A stretch of 55,544 nt of DNA from Clostridiales bacterium (GCA_021199255.1 JAJQIK010000041.1:1-55544), one strand, 5' to 3'. Shown: positions 16,934-27,541, numbered from the stretch's first letter. Numbers and translations: made by a program. The notes: generated by a model not told the origin, from the letters alone.

Positions 16934-18121
16934 CTATTTCAGTAACTCGCGGATTCCCTGATTCTTATTCTCCGACTTATCAATATCCATGCAGACGGAG
17001 CTGTCGTCCTTCTTCTGCCATACGGAACATTCCCCGATGGCGCTCATATCCCTCCAGAGGTTGAACACGCCCTTGACCGCCACGCCGTTCCATTCCTCCA
17101 CATTGCCGGTATAATCAACGGTGTTGGCATACATTTCCCCATCGTAGAGGCCGTCCGTAAAATTGCCCACCACATTCTGCAAAATCCGGTCATGGGCAGG
17201 CAGCTTGGAGATATCCACCTCATAGTGCTCTGCGCCCTGGCCGTTTGGCAGGTTATCCTCCCAGGTACCGGAGTAGCTGTGGGCCATATATTTGCCCATG
17301 GCGTTTTGTTTATTTTTCTGGTTGATATAAAAACGGTACCAGGCACCCTGGCCGCTTCTTACGCCGTGGGACCACTCCCCGTAATAATAACTGTTCTGCT
17401 CGTAGATAGCCAGCCCCTCGCCGTCGGGATTGCCCTCGCTGTCAACCTCTCCCTGATAATAGTAACTGTCCGTGTCTTCCAGCTCTTCAGACAGCTTCAC
17501 ATATCGTTTCAGATGTACCAGATCCCAGATCGCGTCCTGATTATTGTCCGCAAAATACGGAAGCGCTTCATTCAAAATATATTCCTTCGTGTAGGACACG
17601 TCGCTTTCATCTTCCACATCCACCACAATCGCCGTTTTATCGTCGTCTTCCGCCAGGATCTCCTCTTCCACATCCTCCGTGTCCTCCTCGCCGGAGGCTT
17701 CCTCATCCCCGGAGAACGTCGCCACAACCGCGTCGGACGCCGTATCCGTCATATCCTGCTGCTTCTGCTCCTGTGCATATTCCGTAATGCTCTGGTTTAA
17801 TTCGGCGACGGAATCCTTCTGGCTGGTTTCGCTTTGAGAATTCATCAGAAACAGCATCACAATAATGCAAAACAGCAATAGTACAATCACGCCCAAAAGT
17901 ACCGCCGTCATATAGGGCTTCTGCAAAAGCGCCGAAACGCCGTGCTCCCTGCCGTCCGTTTCCTGTTCCGGCTCTTCCTCCTGCCCGGAATCCGCAGAGC
18001 CATATTCTTCCCCCAGCCCTTGTTCTGAAGAGGTATCGCTCTCCAGTTCTTCTTGTCCGTCCCGGATATCGTCGCGCCAGTCCTGTTCCTCCAAGCCGCT
18101 GTTTCTCTCTAATAAATTCAT
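16934..18121 (-). CDS. MORN-repeat membrane protein of unknown function
   Basis: This 395-residue protein has three parts. An acidic cytoplasmic N terminus (residues 1-68) carries no known domain. A single membrane helix follows (AVLLGVIVLLLFCIIVMLFLM). The extracytoplasmic region begins with a very acidic linker. Its C-terminal half carries MORN-type repeats: YYQGEVDSEGNPDGEGLAIY, YYYGEWSHGVRSGQGAWY, YSGTWEDNLPNGQGAEHY and FTDGLYDGEMY. MORN repeats usually form beta-hairpin stacks that bind lipids or proteins; the role here is unknown. The start has an AAAGGA site. Upstream TG-A-TAGAAT could be an extended -10 box. It follows the nfnB terminator, so it is a separate unit. Confidence 0.78.
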   Translation of the reverse strand: MNLLERNSGLEEQDWRDDIRDGQEELESDTSSEQGLGEEYGSADSGQEEEPEQETDGREHGVSALLQKPYMTAVLLGVIVLLLFCIIVMLFLMNSQSETSQKDSVAELNQSITEYAQEQKQQDMTDTASDAVVATFSGDEEASGEEDTEDVEEEILAEDDDKTAIVVDVEDESDVSYTKEYILNEALPYFADNNQDAIWDLVHLKRYVKLSEELEDTDSYYYQGEVDSEGNPDGEGLAIYEQNSYYYGEWSHGVRSGQGAWYRFYINQKNKQNAMGKYMAHSYSGTWEDNLPNGQGAEHYEVDISKLPAHDRILQNVVGNFTDGLYDGEMYANTVDYTGNVEEWNGVAVKGVFNLWRDMSAIGECSVWQKKDDSSVCMDIDKSENKNQGIRELLK

Positions 18122-18270
18122 ATCCGTATATTCCTTTCATTTGCTATGCCTGTTAGAAAGCCCTTCGGCTCATCGTCCCCATGTGTCGATTCTATCATAA
18201 CCGCTAATCTTTAAAAACAGACATAGAATTTATTAAGAATTTCTTACTTTCAGGCGGGGCACAAAAACGC

Positions 18271-18305
18271 CAAAAAGCCTGTCGTCCATTCAAGGGACGA
18301 CAGAC
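18271..18305 (-). terminator. Terminator after nfnB
   Basis: Arms CTGTCGTCC (18279-18287) and GGACGACAG (18295-18303) form 9 perfect pairs around a 7-base loop. On the minus strand the stem is followed by GC and a run of five T, then more T-rich sequence. Confidence 0.88.
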
Positions 18306-18323
18306 TTTTGAATAATTCCCGCC

Positions 18324-19712
18324 TTATTGGGACAAATACTGGTCAATTCCTTTCGCGGCGGCTTTGCCGGCGCCCATGGCAAGGATTACGGTTGCCGCGC
18401 CTGTTACCGCGTCTCCGCCGGCGTAAACGCCTTCCTTGGTCGTCTTGCCAAATTCTTCCTCCGCCACAATACATTTATGGCTGTTAATCTCCAACCCTCT
18501 GGTCGTAGAAGAAATCAGCGGATTCGGAGAAGTGCCCAGGGACATGATGACCGTGTCCACCTCCATCACAAACTCAGAGCCTTCCACCGCCATCGGACGG
18601 CGTCTGCCGGAAGCGTCGGGCTCACCCAGCTCCATTTTAATACACTTGATGCCGCATACCCAGCCGTTCTCGTCGGCGAGAATTTCTGTAGGATTGGTCA
18701 GCAAATCAAAGATAATGCCTTCCTCCCTGGCATGATGCACCTCCTCCACACGGGCAGGAAGTTCTTCCTCGCTTCTGCGGTACACGATATGCACCGTTGC
18801 GCCGAGACGAAGGGCTGTTCTGGCAGCGTCCATAGCCACGTTACCGCCACCCACGACGGCAACCTTCTTCCCTTTCATAATCGGCGTATTGGAATGTTCG
18901 TCAAAGGCTTTCATCAGATTACTTCTGGTCAGGTATTCGTTGGCGGAGAACACACCGTTGGACTGTTCTCCGGGAATCCCCATAAACTTCGGAAGACCTG
19001 CGCCGGAACCAATAAATACGGCGTCAAAGCCTTCTTCCTCTAATAACTCGTCTATCGTCACGGATTTTCCTACGACTACGTTCGTCTCAATCTTAACGCC
19101 GAGAGCCTGCACATTCTCAATTTCTTTCGCTACCACGGCCTGCTTGGGAAGACGAAATTCAGGAATACCATATACCAATACGCCGCCTGCCTCATGCAGC
19201 GCCTCAAAAATGGTAACGTCGTAGCCCATCTTGGCCAAATCCCCCGCGCAGGTAAGCCCGGACGGGCCGGAACCGATGACGGCCACCTTCTTGCCTTTCT
19301 TCTCTTTAGCTCCCTCCGGCTTAATATTGTTTTCCCTCGCCCAGTCGGCTACGAAACGCTCCAGCTTGCCGATGGAAATCGGCTCTCCCTTGATTCCGCG
19401 GATACATTTGCCCTCGCACTGGCTTTCCTGGGGGCATACGCGGCCGCAGACCGCAGGAAGGGCTGAGGACTCGCTGATAATCTGATAGGCGGCGGCGATG
19501 TCGCCCTCCTTTACCTTCTCAATAAATCCCGGAATATTAATCGCTACGGGACAGCCCTTGACGCACTGTGCGTTCTTACAGTTGATACAGCGGGTCGCCT
19601 CGCACATCGCTTCTTCCTGATTATAACCCAGACACACTTCTTCAAAATTTGCTGCACGTACTTTCGCATCCTGTTCACGGACAGGTACTTTCTTTAATAC
19701 ATCTACTTCCAT
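18324..19712 (-). CDS. nfnB: NfnB: NADPH-binding subunit of the bifurcating transhydrogenase
   Basis: This is the large subunit of NADH-dependent ferredoxin:NADP oxidoreductase, which couples NADH and reduced ferredoxin to NADP reduction by flavin bifurcation. It is often annotated as glutamate synthase small subunit (GltA). The 462 residues carry two N-terminal four-cysteine sets for [4Fe-4S] clusters (C42, C45, C50, C54 and C89, C93, C99, C103). An FAD motif VIGSGPSGLTCAGDLAKMGYD follows near 145, then an NADP-binding VVGGGNVAMDAARTALRLG near 289 and a closing FAD motif. The gene begins exactly where nfnA ends. No glutamate synthase large subunit is nearby, which favours Nfn over GOGAT. Confidence 0.88.
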   Translation of the reverse strand: MEVDVLKKVPVREQDAKVRAANFEEVCLGYNQEEAMCEATRCINCKNAQCVKGCPVAINIPGFIEKVKEGDIAAAYQIISESSALPAVCGRVCPQESQCEGKCIRGIKGEPISIGKLERFVADWARENNIKPEGAKEKKGKKVAVIGSGPSGLTCAGDLAKMGYDVTIFEALHEAGGVLVYGIPEFRLPKQAVVAKEIENVQALGVKIETNVVVGKSVTIDELLEEEGFDAVFIGSGAGLPKFMGIPGEQSNGVFSANEYLTRSNLMKAFDEHSNTPIMKGKKVAVVGGGNVAMDAARTALRLGATVHIVYRRSEEELPARVEEVHHAREEGIIFDLLTNPTEILADENGWVCGIKCIKMELGEPDASGRRRPMAVEGSEFVMEVDTVIMSLGTSPNPLISSTTRGLEINSHKCIVAEEEFGKTTKEGVYAGGDAVTGAATVILAMGAGKAAAKGIDQYLSQ

Positions 19713-20602
19713 TAGTCATTCCCTCCGCAATTTCCGCATCCGCCGTGATGAGTATCTCCCTCTTTGGCCTTTAAAAATGCTCTGCCTTCCTTGGTTTTAT
19801 ATATCTGCTGGCGCTTCATCGCCTGATCGAAATCTACCTTATGTCCATCAAATTCCGGTCCGTCCACACAGGCGAATTTCACTTCGCCGTCCACCGTCAG
19901 ACGGCATGCCCCGCACATGCCGGTGCCGTCTACCATAATGGGATTCATGCTGACAATCGTGTGAAGATCATACTTCTTCGTAGTCAGGCACGTGAACTTC
20001 ATCATAATCATCGGCCCGATGGCTACGCAGACGTCATATTGATGGCCTTCCGTTTCAATCAGGTCTTCGATTACCTTAGTAACCATGCCGTGTCTGCCAT
20101 AGGAGCCGTCGTCTGTAGTAATATAAAGATTGCCCGCTACGGCTTTCATCTCCTCCTCCATAATCAACAGATCCTTGGTTTTAGCGCCAACGATGACATC
20201 TGCATCAATACCGTTTTCATGAAGCCACTTTACCTGCGGATAGACCGGCGCAGTACCCAGTCCTCCCGCTACGAAAAGAATTTTTTTCTGTTTCAGGCTG
20301 TCTGCCTCTTCCCCGATCAATTCAGAAGGGCAGCCAAGCGGCCCCACAAAATCGTGAAAGCTGTCGCCCGCCTTTAAATTCCTCATCATTTCCGTCGCTG
20401 CGCCGACTACCTGAAAAACAATGGTAATCGTTCCCTTCGCTCTGTCATAATCGCAAATAGTCAGCGGAATCCGTTCTCCCTGCTCGTCCATTCTGACAAT
20501 CACAAACTGTCCCGGCTGACAGGACTTGGCGACACGAGGCGCCTCTACATCCATAAGATAGATGTTTGCCGCAAGTTCTTCAGCTTTTAAAATCTTGTAC
20601 AT
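19712..20602 (-). CDS. nfnA: NfnA: NADH-binding subunit of the bifurcating transhydrogenase
   Basis: This 296-residue FAD/NAD-binding protein is of the dihydroorotate dehydrogenase PyrK/sulfide dehydrogenase type. It has an FAD-binding front half (GERIPLTICDYD) and an NAD motif FVAGGLGTAPVYPQVKWL near 110. A [2Fe-2S] site lies in MVDGTGMCGACRLTVDG with C230, C233 and C245. It pairs with NfnB, and the start has AGGAGG upstream. An unusual C-terminal tail, HHGGCGNCGGND, adds two more cysteines (C289, C292). PyrK is less likely because no pyrimidine genes are next to it. Confidence 0.88.
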   Translation of the reverse strand: MYKILKAEELAANIYLMDVEAPRVAKSCQPGQFVIVRMDEQGERIPLTICDYDRAKGTITIVFQVVGAATEMMRNLKAGDSFHDFVGPLGCPSELIGEEADSLKQKKILFVAGGLGTAPVYPQVKWLHENGIDADVIVGAKTKDLLIMEEEMKAVAGNLYITTDDGSYGRHGMVTKVIEDLIETEGHQYDVCVAIGPMIMMKFTCLTTKKYDLHTIVSMNPIMVDGTGMCGACRLTVDGEVKFACVDGPEFDGHKVDFDQAMKRQQIYKTKEGRAFLKAKEGDTHHGGCGNCGGND

Positions 20603-20663
20603 CCTGCTTATCCTCCTAAATTAAGTTCCCCTGACCGGGCGCATACGCGCCTGCATCTTTATA

Positions 20664-20692
20664 ATGATATAAGAACCCGGCTGATTTTGCAA
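20664..20692 (-). promoter_or_regulatory. Promoter of nfnAB
   Basis: On the minus strand TTGCAA (20692-20687), a 17-base spacer and TATCAT (20669-20664) make a good sigma-A promoter between the upstream stop codon and nfnA. The leader carries a short GGCGC-ATAC-GCGCC stem. Confidence 0.72.
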
Positions 20693-20697
20693 TAGCT

Positions 20698-22152
20698 TTA
20701 TAGCGAAACCGCCATAAAATTCCCCTCTTCGTCATATCCCAGACGAGCCGCCTGGCCGGTATAAATCTGTACCAGGAACACCTTATCGGTGCGGCTTAAG
20801 ATACCCGTGCCGTCATCATAATACTCATAAATAGTAAAATAATCCTCTTCCCCGCCAATCCGGAGCACAGAGCTGAACTGATAGCTCAGGGTACCGCTTA
20901 AGCGCTTATTATGTCCGGCGGCGTCCTCCAGATACCCGCTTTCTACCAGTTGATCCACCAGATTGGATACCGCCTGCTGTGTGGAGATAGCGCCTTTTAA
21001 GGTAAGCGTATAGGTACGCATGGTTACTTCACTGGAAACGCCTTCTTCGCTGATATTGACAAACTTAAACAACGTTTTCCCAAGAGGCATGGGAATCGGC
21101 CCGGTATAAGGAACGCTGTCGGCCGTAGGCTCCGACTCATCCGTAGTATAATAGATCTGGCAGCCCGGCGTGCTTTCCACGGAAATCATGGTAGGCTCTG
21201 TATATTCGCCGCTGTATAATTCCACCTCCGGCGCATTCGGAGCCGCCAGGTTAATAATATATTGTTTGCTGACAATCTCGCTCTCAATCCCGTAGTCATT
21301 GACAAAAAAGGCTCTGATGGTATACTCGCCCGTCTCCAGGAAAAGCGGCGCGGTATAAATCAGGCTGTTGGTATCCGGCGTGGAACCGTCCATCGTATAG
21401 TAAATTGTCCCCGATGTATTGGAGCTGAGCTTGAGCGGAATCACTTCCGCGTAAGTACCCTCCACATAGCTAAATTCCGGCTCCATGGCAAGATAGCTCT
21501 GGAACATATTCACAATCTGTTCGTCCGTGCAGCTTCGCAGCAGTTCATTGATCTGGGCGTACTGCCCTTGATTGGCATATATCGTGATCACCTTGTCATA
21601 GGCTTCCTCCACATCTTCCCTGGAAAAACCGCCGTCCTCTATAATCTTCATCAGTTGCGTTAAGGCGGACTCGTTGTCCTGCAGCAGATAATAATAATCC
21701 GCTTCCAGAAAAAGCAGCTCCGCCACATCAGAATGGCTGGCATAGGCGGCTTCCAGACAGGCGATTGCCTCCGCATAGGACTCCTCCGCCGCATATTCCT
21801 TCGCCTTATCAATCTGGTATTCCACCGTCTGCACATGATAGGCATATAGGACATAAGAGAAAAGCGTTACGGCAAAAATGGCAACAAGTCCCATGACCAC
21901 CCAAGGTCGGCGGGCGCCTTCGGCAAGCTCATCGTTTTTTGCCTCCTCTTCTATGTACGCCCCGTCCGCATCTTCATCTGCCGCCGTATCAACGTCTTCT
22001 CCCTCCTGCATGGCCACCAGCGTGGATAAGGTTTCTGTTATGCTGTTTTCTATTTCCGGTTCAAAATCCGGGACCATCTGAATCTCTTCTCCGCACAGTT
22101 CACAGATCAGATACCCGTCCTTCAACTCGTTTCCGCAATTCGGACACTTCAT
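20698..22152 (-). CDS. Zinc ribbon, TPR-like and chitobiase C-terminal-domain membrane protein
   Basis: The 484 residues form an unusual chain. A zinc ribbon (CPNC at 3-6, CELC at 17-20) and an acidic linker come first. A single membrane helix (VVMGLVAIFAVTLFSYVLYAY) leads to a TPR-like helical repeat region (AKEYAAEESYAEAIACLEAAY, AELLFLEADYYYLLQDNESALTQLMKI). Two tandem domains of the chitobiase/beta-hexosaminidase C-terminal type follow (SNTSGTIYYTMDGSTPDTNS and STPGCQIYYTTDESEPTADS), then a C-terminal domain of unknown type. Function is unknown. The ATG at 22152 is chosen over a TTG two codons upstream because AAAGGA lies 8 bases before it. It follows folD by 15 bases. Confidence 0.8.
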   Translation of the reverse strand: MKCPNCGNELKDGYLICELCGEEIQMVPDFEPEIENSITETLSTLVAMQEGEDVDTAADEDADGAYIEEEAKNDELAEGARRPWVVMGLVAIFAVTLFSYVLYAYHVQTVEYQIDKAKEYAAEESYAEAIACLEAAYASHSDVAELLFLEADYYYLLQDNESALTQLMKIIEDGGFSREDVEEAYDKVITIYANQGQYAQINELLRSCTDEQIVNMFQSYLAMEPEFSYVEGTYAEVIPLKLSSNTSGTIYYTMDGSTPDTNSLIYTAPLFLETGEYTIRAFFVNDYGIESEIVSKQYIINLAAPNAPEVELYSGEYTEPTMISVESTPGCQIYYTTDESEPTADSVPYTGPIPMPLGKTLFKFVNISEEGVSSEVTMRTYTLTLKGAISTQQAVSNLVDQLVESGYLEDAAGHNKRLSGTLSYQFSSVLRIGGEEDYFTIYEYYDDGTGILSRTDKVFLVQIYTGQAARLGYDEEGNFMAVSL

Positions 22153-22167
22153 AAGCAAATTCCTTTA

Positions 22168-23028
22168 CTACTGTCTGCCAGCCTGCCTCTGTAACGTTAC
22201 AGATTCCACGCAGTTATGCATCAGCATGGCAATCGTCATAGGGCCGACGCCTCCCGGCACCGGGGTAATAGCGCTGCAAACGGGCGCTACCTCCTCATAA
22301 TCCACATCTCCGCATAATTTATGATTCTCATTGCGATGAATCCCCACGTCGATGACCACCGCTCCTTCTTTCACATATTCCTTCGTAATCATTTTGGGCT
22401 TCCCCACGGCAACCACCAGAATATCAGCCTGCTTTGTCACGGCTTGCAGATCCCTGGTTTTGGAATGAGCCACCGTTACCGTTCCGTTCTCCCGCAATAG
22501 AAGCAGCGCCATAGGCTTGCCTACAATATTGCTTCTGCCGACCACCACGCAGTTTTTGCCGGCAATTTCTATGCCGGAGCGCTTCAACAGTTGAATAACG
22601 CCTGCGGGCGTACAGGATACAAAGCCCGGCTGTCCGATACACAACGCTCCCACGCTCTGCGGGTGGAAGCCATCTACATCTTTGGTCGGATCGATGGCAC
22701 GGATTACCGCGTTCTCATCAATCTGCGCGGGAAGGGGGAGCTGCACCAGAATACCGTTTACCTCTTTTCTGGCATTTAATTCCCCGATCAATTGGAGCAG
22801 TTCTTCCTGCGTAGTCTCCACAGGCAGCTCATAGGACAGGGAATCAATGCCGATATAGGCGCAGGCTTTCTTTTTGTTTCCCACATATACGCTGGACGCC
22901 GGGTCGTCGCCCACCTGGATCACCGCCAGGCATACCTGTATCCCCTGGGCTTTTAACGCTTCCACCTTCTTTTTTAATTCCTCTTTGATCTCTGTCGAGA
23001 TTGCTTTTCCGTCTATGATCTGCGGCAT
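22168..23028 (-). CDS. folD: Methylenetetrahydrofolate dehydrogenase/cyclohydrolase
   Basis: This bifunctional enzyme interconverts 5,10-methylene-, 5,10-methenyl- and 10-formyl-THF. The start at 23028 (MPQIIDGKAIS) follows a GGAGGAG site; the open frame extends further upstream but those residues do not fit the family. The 286 residues contain the catalytic YVGNKKKAC region, VQLPLP near 125, the NADP-binding GRSNIVGKPMALLL and the closing VPGGVGPMTIAML. It follows formate-tetrahydrofolate ligase, forming the usual pair for making one-carbon folates from formate. Confidence 0.97.
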   Translation of the reverse strand: MPQIIDGKAISTEIKEELKKKVEALKAQGIQVCLAVIQVGDDPASSVYVGNKKKACAYIGIDSLSYELPVETTQEELLQLIGELNARKEVNGILVQLPLPAQIDENAVIRAIDPTKDVDGFHPQSVGALCIGQPGFVSCTPAGVIQLLKRSGIEIAGKNCVVVGRSNIVGKPMALLLLRENGTVTVAHSKTRDLQAVTKQADILVVAVGKPKMITKEYVKEGAVVIDVGIHRNENHKLCGDVDYEEVAPVCSAITPVPGGVGPMTIAMLMHNCVESVTLQRQAGRQ

Positions 23029-23080
23029 GATAATCTCCTCCATTCCACAGGGGTCTCCACTTGGGAAGCCCCGCTGATTT

Positions 23081-24751
23081 TTAAAATAAACCCGTAATAG
23101 TTCCCTCTTCATTGACGTCAATCTGGTATGCCGCCGGAGCTTTCGGCAGGCCGGGCATGGTTGTGACCGAACCGGTCAACGCTACGACAAATCCTGCGCC
23201 GGCGGATACGTAGACCTCTCTGACATTCATTTCAAAGCCCACCGGCCTCCCCAGCAGCGCCGGATTATCCGACAGGGAATACTGCGTCTTGGCCATACAT
23301 ACCGGCATACTGCCAAAGCCTAAATCCTCCAGCTTCCGTAGCTGCTTCTGTGCGGCGGGCGAGTAGGACACGCCTCCTGCGCCGTAGATTTCACTCGCGA
23401 CCGTCTCAATTTTCTGCTTCAAAGACAGCGAATCCTCATACAAAAGCTTAAAGCGGCTTTCCTTATGCGCCAAGGTATCCAATACCTTATCCGCCAACGC
23501 AATACCGCCCTCGCCGCCTTTTTCCCATACCTCGGAAACGGCGAACTCACAGCTTTTGTCCTCACAGAATTGCTGTACGAAACGGATCTCCGCCTCTGTA
23601 TCGGTGGCAAAGGAATTTAAGGTGACCACAATCGGCACCCCGTACTTATGCAGGTTCTCAATATGTTTCTCAAGATTGACGATACCGGCCTGTAAAGCTT
23701 CCAGATTCTCCTCCACAAGATTTTCTTTCTTCACCCCGCCGTTATATTTCAATGCCCGCACAGTGGCCACCAGTACCACGGCGTCCGGTTTCAGCCCCGC
23801 CATGCGGCATTTAATATCGAAAAATTTCTCCGCGCCCAGATCTGCGCCGAAGCCCGCTTCGGTGATTACATAATCCGCCATTTTCAGCGCCGTTTTGGTG
23901 GCGCGGACAGAATTACATCCGTGGGCAATATTCGCAAACGGCCCTCCATGAATCAGCGCGGGCGTATGCTCCAGCGTCTGGATCAGATTCGGTTTCATGG
24001 CGTCCTTTAACAGTGCGGCCATGGCGCCCACCGCCTGCAGGTCGGAGGCTGTTACAGGTTCGCCCTGAAAGGTATAGGCGACGATAATTCTCCCTAATCG
24101 TTCCTTCAAATCCCTGATATCCGACGCCAGACACAGAATCGCCATAATCTCGCTTGCCACGGTAATCACAAAGTGATCCTCCCGTACCATGCCGTCCATT
24201 TTATTTCCCAGCCCTACCACCACATTGCGGAGAACTCTGTCGTTCATATCCAGACACCTTTTCCACACAATCTGGCGGGGGTCAATCCCCAGTTCATTCC
24301 CTTGCTGGATATGATTGTCCAGCAGGGCGGCCAACAGATTATTGGCGGAGGTAATCGCATGGAAATCCCCTGTAAAATGCAGGTTGAGATCCTCCATGGG
24401 AACCACCTGCGCGTACCCGCCTCCCGCAGCGCCGCCCTTAATGCCGAAGCAGGGACCTAAAGAGGGCTCCCGCAGCGCGATCACCGCCTTTTTGCCCAAT
24501 CTGCCAAAAGCCTGCCCTAACCCTACGCTGACGGTTGTCTTGCCTTCCCCCGCGGGAGTGGGATTGATGGCCGTTACCAGAATCAGCTTTCCCTCAGGAT
24601 TGTTTTGAATACTTTCTATGTACTGGTCGGAAAGTTTTGCCTTATATTTGCCATACAGCTCCAAATCATCCGCCTGCACGCCGACGCTTTCTGCAACGTC
24701 CACAATATTCTCCAATACCGCCTCCTGTGCGATCTCAATATCTGTTTTCAT
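23081..24751 (-). CDS. fhs: Formate-tetrahydrofolate ligase
   Basis: This enzyme makes 10-formyl-THF from formate, THF and ATP, the entry point of formate into one-carbon metabolism. The 556-residue length is normal. The P-loop region [19 protein letters not shown] lies near 65, with [26 protein letters not shown] near 93 and the conserved [23 protein letters not shown]-like and closing [10 protein letters not shown] motifs are also seen. The ATG at 24751 is preceded by AAGGAGAG. It sits between ftsK and folD; the pair with folD is the functional unit. No other Wood-Ljungdahl genes are in the window. Confidence 0.97.
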   Translation of the reverse strand: MKTDIEIAQEAVLENIVDVAESVGVQADDLELYGKYKAKLSDQYIESIQNNPEGKLILVTAINPTPAGEGKTTVSVGLGQAFGRLGKKAVIALREPSLGPCFGIKGGAAGGGYAQVVPMEDLNLHFTGDFHAITSANNLLAALLDNHIQQGNELGIDPRQIVWKRCLDMNDRVLRNVVVGLGNKMDGMVREDHFVITVASEIMAILCLASDIRDLKERLGRIIVAYTFQGEPVTASDLQAVGAMAALLKDAMKPNLIQTLEHTPALIHGGPFANIAHGCNSVRATKTALKMADYVITEAGFGADLGAEKFFDIKCRMAGLKPDAVVLVATVRALKYNGGVKKENLVEENLEALQAGIVNLEKHIENLHKYGVPIVVTLNSFATDTEAEIRFVQQFCEDKSCEFAVSEVWEKGGEGGIALADKVLDTLAHKESRFKLLYEDSLSLKQKIETVASEIYGAGGVSYSPAAQKQLRKLEDLGFGSMPVCMAKTQYSLSDNPALLGRPVGFEMNVREVYVSAGAGFVVALTGSVTTMPGLPKAPAAYQIDVNEEGTITGLF

Positions 24752-24805
24752 GCGCCTCTCCTTCCCACTCATTGATGATACTATACCGCTTCCTGTGCGC
24801 CCCGC

Positions 24806-27484
24806 TCAGATGGTTTCTTCGATAAACTGCTCAAATTCCTCCGCAGTCATCAGAACCTTACGGGGCTTCGTACCTTCTTCCTCGCCCACGACTCCGGCTT
24901 CGCTAAGCTGATCCATAATGCGGGCGGCTCTGTTGAATCCGATCTTAAAAACCCGCTGGAGCATTCCGATGGAAGCCTTGTCCTTTTCAATAATAAACCG
25001 ACCCGCGTCCGCGAAATACTGATCATATTCCAAGCCGCCCTCCGCAGCGGTTCCCCCGCCGCCTCCTGTTGCGGTGTCCATACTCTTGATCTTTTCCTCT
25101 ATATCCTCATTATACACATTGCCGATGGCTTGGTTTTTCAGGAAATCCACCACGTCCGACACTTCCTTATCCGACACGAAAGCGCCCTGGATACGCGCCG
25201 GCTTCGGATAGCCCTGGGGGTAAAACAGCATATCTCCCTTACCCAGAAGCTTCTCCGCCCCGACCATATCCAATATGGTGCGGGAATCCACGCCGGAGGA
25301 TACCGCAAAAGCCACACGGCTGGGCATATTGGCCTTAATCAATCCTGTAATAACGTCCACGGAAGGTCTTTGGGTAGCGATAATCAGATGAATCCCACAG
25401 GCTCTGGCAAGCTGTGCCAGACGGCAGATGGACTCTTCCACCTCGCCCGGCGATACCATCATCAGATCCGCCAATTCGTCTACAATAATCAAAATCTGCG
25501 GCAGCTTCCGGGGCGCTTCGGGATCTCCCGCCGCCTGCATACTCTCCGCCTTTTTATTATATCCCTTTAAGTCGCGCACGTTATAATCCGCAAATTTTTT
25601 ATAACGGTCCGTCATCTCCGCCACAGCCCAGTGAAGCGCGGAAGCGGCCTTTTTAGGGTCTGTTACCACTGGAATCAGCAGATGCGGGATTCCGTTATAA
25701 ACGCTGAGCTCCACTACTTTAGGGTCGATCAGGATCATTTTGACGTCGTCGGGGTGGGATTTATATAAAATTCCCATAATAATCGCATTGATACAGACCG
25801 ATTTACCGGAACCGGTGGCCCCGGCAATCAACATATGGGGCATCTTGGCAATATCCGCCACCACGATCTGTCCGCCGATATCCTTGCCTACCGCAAAGGC
25901 AAGCCTGGAGGGAAACTCTTTAAATTCCCTGGATTCCACCAGCTCTCGGAACGCCACCGCCATATTTTCCTTATTCGGCACCTCGATGCCCACCGCCGCT
26001 TTCCCTGGGATAGGCGCTTCTATACGGATATCCGTCGCCGCAAGGTTCAGCTTGATATCGTCGGAAAGCCCCACAATTTTACTGACCTTCACGCCCTGTT
26101 CAGGCTGTAATTCATAACGGGTCACGGAGGGACCCTGGCTGATATCGGTAATCGTGACCTTCACGCCGAAGGTCTGCAGCGTCTGCTGCAGCCGCGCGGC
26201 TGTCTCCCGCAGCTCTTTCCCGGAGTCTGCGCCTGTTTTCCCTTTCCCTTTGGCAAGCAGATTAACAGGCGGGAAGCGATAGGGTTTGGGAATGTTCCGT
26301 TCCGGCTCTATGGTATTGCCCGTTTGAACCGTATCGGAATCCTGCGGCTTTATCGGGGGATCGCCGGCTGCTTCCGCTGGGCTCTCAGCCGTCCGCCTTT
26401 CTCCTCCCATCGTCCTGCCATTCATATGAATCACAGGTTCCTCGGCAAGATGAATGGGAATCTCCTCTTCCCGCGTATTTCCGGTAATATGTATCTCATC
26501 CATGGCGTCGGATTCATTTTCGATATAATGACAGGAATGAGCTTCCCTTGCAGCTTCTCTTTCCGGCCTGTCATACGGGGGCTCATCCTCCGGGGAATTT
26601 AAGGTAATCTCATGGATATCGTCTCTGGTTTTTTCAAAGCTTTCCTGCTCCGCTCCCTTGTCCAGCGCCGTATCGATCATAACGCCGGTTACCTTCTTAT
26701 CCATACGGAGAATTTTTTCATTCTCTTTCTCCTCTTCCCTTTGGCGGCGGAGCTGCGCCTCTTTGGCTCGGCGCTCTTCTATTTCGCCGCGTCTTTGGGC
26801 TGCCCTCTCCCTGCGGTAAGCGGCGTCCTCCACAGAGCGTTCGTACACCTTACGCCCCTGTCTGGTCACTCCGCCGATAAAGGATTTCTCTGTGACAATG
26901 ACAAAGCAGATAATGCCGAACACAAGGATTGCCAGCACCGTACCTACCATTCCCAAAAGCTGATAGGACGCATAGGCAAGAGAACCGGCCAGGACTCCTC
27001 CGCCGTTATGGTTTGCGCTGCACCGGCTGTAGATTTCCCCGATCTGATAGCTTTCTGCCGTCTCCAATCTGGTCCCGAACAATTCGCAGACCATGCTGAC
27101 CAGGAGAAACAAAACGGCGCCTGCCACCAGCTTCCTGGCTGCGATCTGATTGCCCGCGTTAGATAGTCCGAAAGCGATTGCCAGAAAGATGATTATCGGC
27201 GCAACGTATGCCATCAGTCCAAAAACGCCAAACATAATATCGCTGACTGCGTTGCCGATCCTGCCTACCACACCAAAATTACATAAGAATAAAATAATTG
27301 CAAGGGCCAGGGAGCCTATCATCAAAATTTCGTTACGGATTGCCGCATCCATAGGCTCTGCCTGGGTTTTCCTGCGTGCAGCGCCGGTCTTTGCCTGTGT
27401 GCGGCTCTGACTTTTGCTTCCCTTTCCGGTATTCGTTGTTTTTTTCTTCGCGGAAGATTGATTTCTTCCCTGATTAGATGCCAT
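24806..27484 (-). CDS. ftsK: DNA translocase FtsK/SpoIIIE
   Basis: This membrane-anchored hexameric DNA pump moves chromosomal DNA through the division or sporulation septum. The start at 27484 (MASNQGRNQ) has GGGAGG upstream. The 892 residues show a basic N terminus, about four membrane helices within 50-200 and a long charged linker. The motor domain has Walker A GATGSGKS near 555 and the conserved [17 protein letters not shown]. The C-terminal gamma winged helix ([29 protein letters not shown]) reads orienting sequences in DNA. Whether it acts mainly in division or sporulation cannot be told. It has its own promoter at 27542-27570. Confidence 0.95.
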   Translation of the reverse strand: MASNQGRNQSSAKKKTTNTGKGSKSQSRTQAKTGAARRKTQAEPMDAAIRNEILMIGSLALAIILFLCNFGVVGRIGNAVSDIMFGVFGLMAYVAPIIIFLAIAFGLSNAGNQIAARKLVAGAVLFLLVSMVCELFGTRLETAESYQIGEIYSRCSANHNGGGVLAGSLAYASYQLLGMVGTVLAILVFGIICFVIVTEKSFIGGVTRQGRKVYERSVEDAAYRRERAAQRRGEIEERRAKEAQLRRQREEEKENEKILRMDKKVTGVMIDTALDKGAEQESFEKTRDDIHEITLNSPEDEPPYDRPEREAAREAHSCHYIENESDAMDEIHITGNTREEEIPIHLAEEPVIHMNGRTMGGERRTAESPAEAAGDPPIKPQDSDTVQTGNTIEPERNIPKPYRFPPVNLLAKGKGKTGADSGKELRETAARLQQTLQTFGVKVTITDISQGPSVTRYELQPEQGVKVSKIVGLSDDIKLNLAATDIRIEAPIPGKAAVGIEVPNKENMAVAFRELVESREFKEFPSRLAFAVGKDIGGQIVVADIAKMPHMLIAGATGSGKSVCINAIIMGILYKSHPDDVKMILIDPKVVELSVYNGIPHLLIPVVTDPKKAASALHWAVAEMTDRYKKFADYNVRDLKGYNKKAESMQAAGDPEAPRKLPQILIIVDELADLMMVSPGEVEESICRLAQLARACGIHLIIATQRPSVDVITGLIKANMPSRVAFAVSSGVDSRTILDMVGAEKLLGKGDMLFYPQGYPKPARIQGAFVSDKEVSDVVDFLKNQAIGNVYNEDIEEKIKSMDTATGGGGGTAAEGGLEYDQYFADAGRFIIEKDKASIGMLQRVFKIGFNRAARIMDQLSEAGVVGEEEGTKPRKVLMTAEEFEQFIEETI

Positions 27485-27541
27485 GATAATGCCTCCCAAG
27501 CATTAAAACGCTGCCGCGTAAATGAAAATATAACTCAATAT

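Noticed and set aside
18324-19712. Glutamate synthase small subunit as the function
   Set aside because: It is paired with a PyrK-like NfnA gene and there is no large GOGAT subunit in the window, so NfnB fits better.
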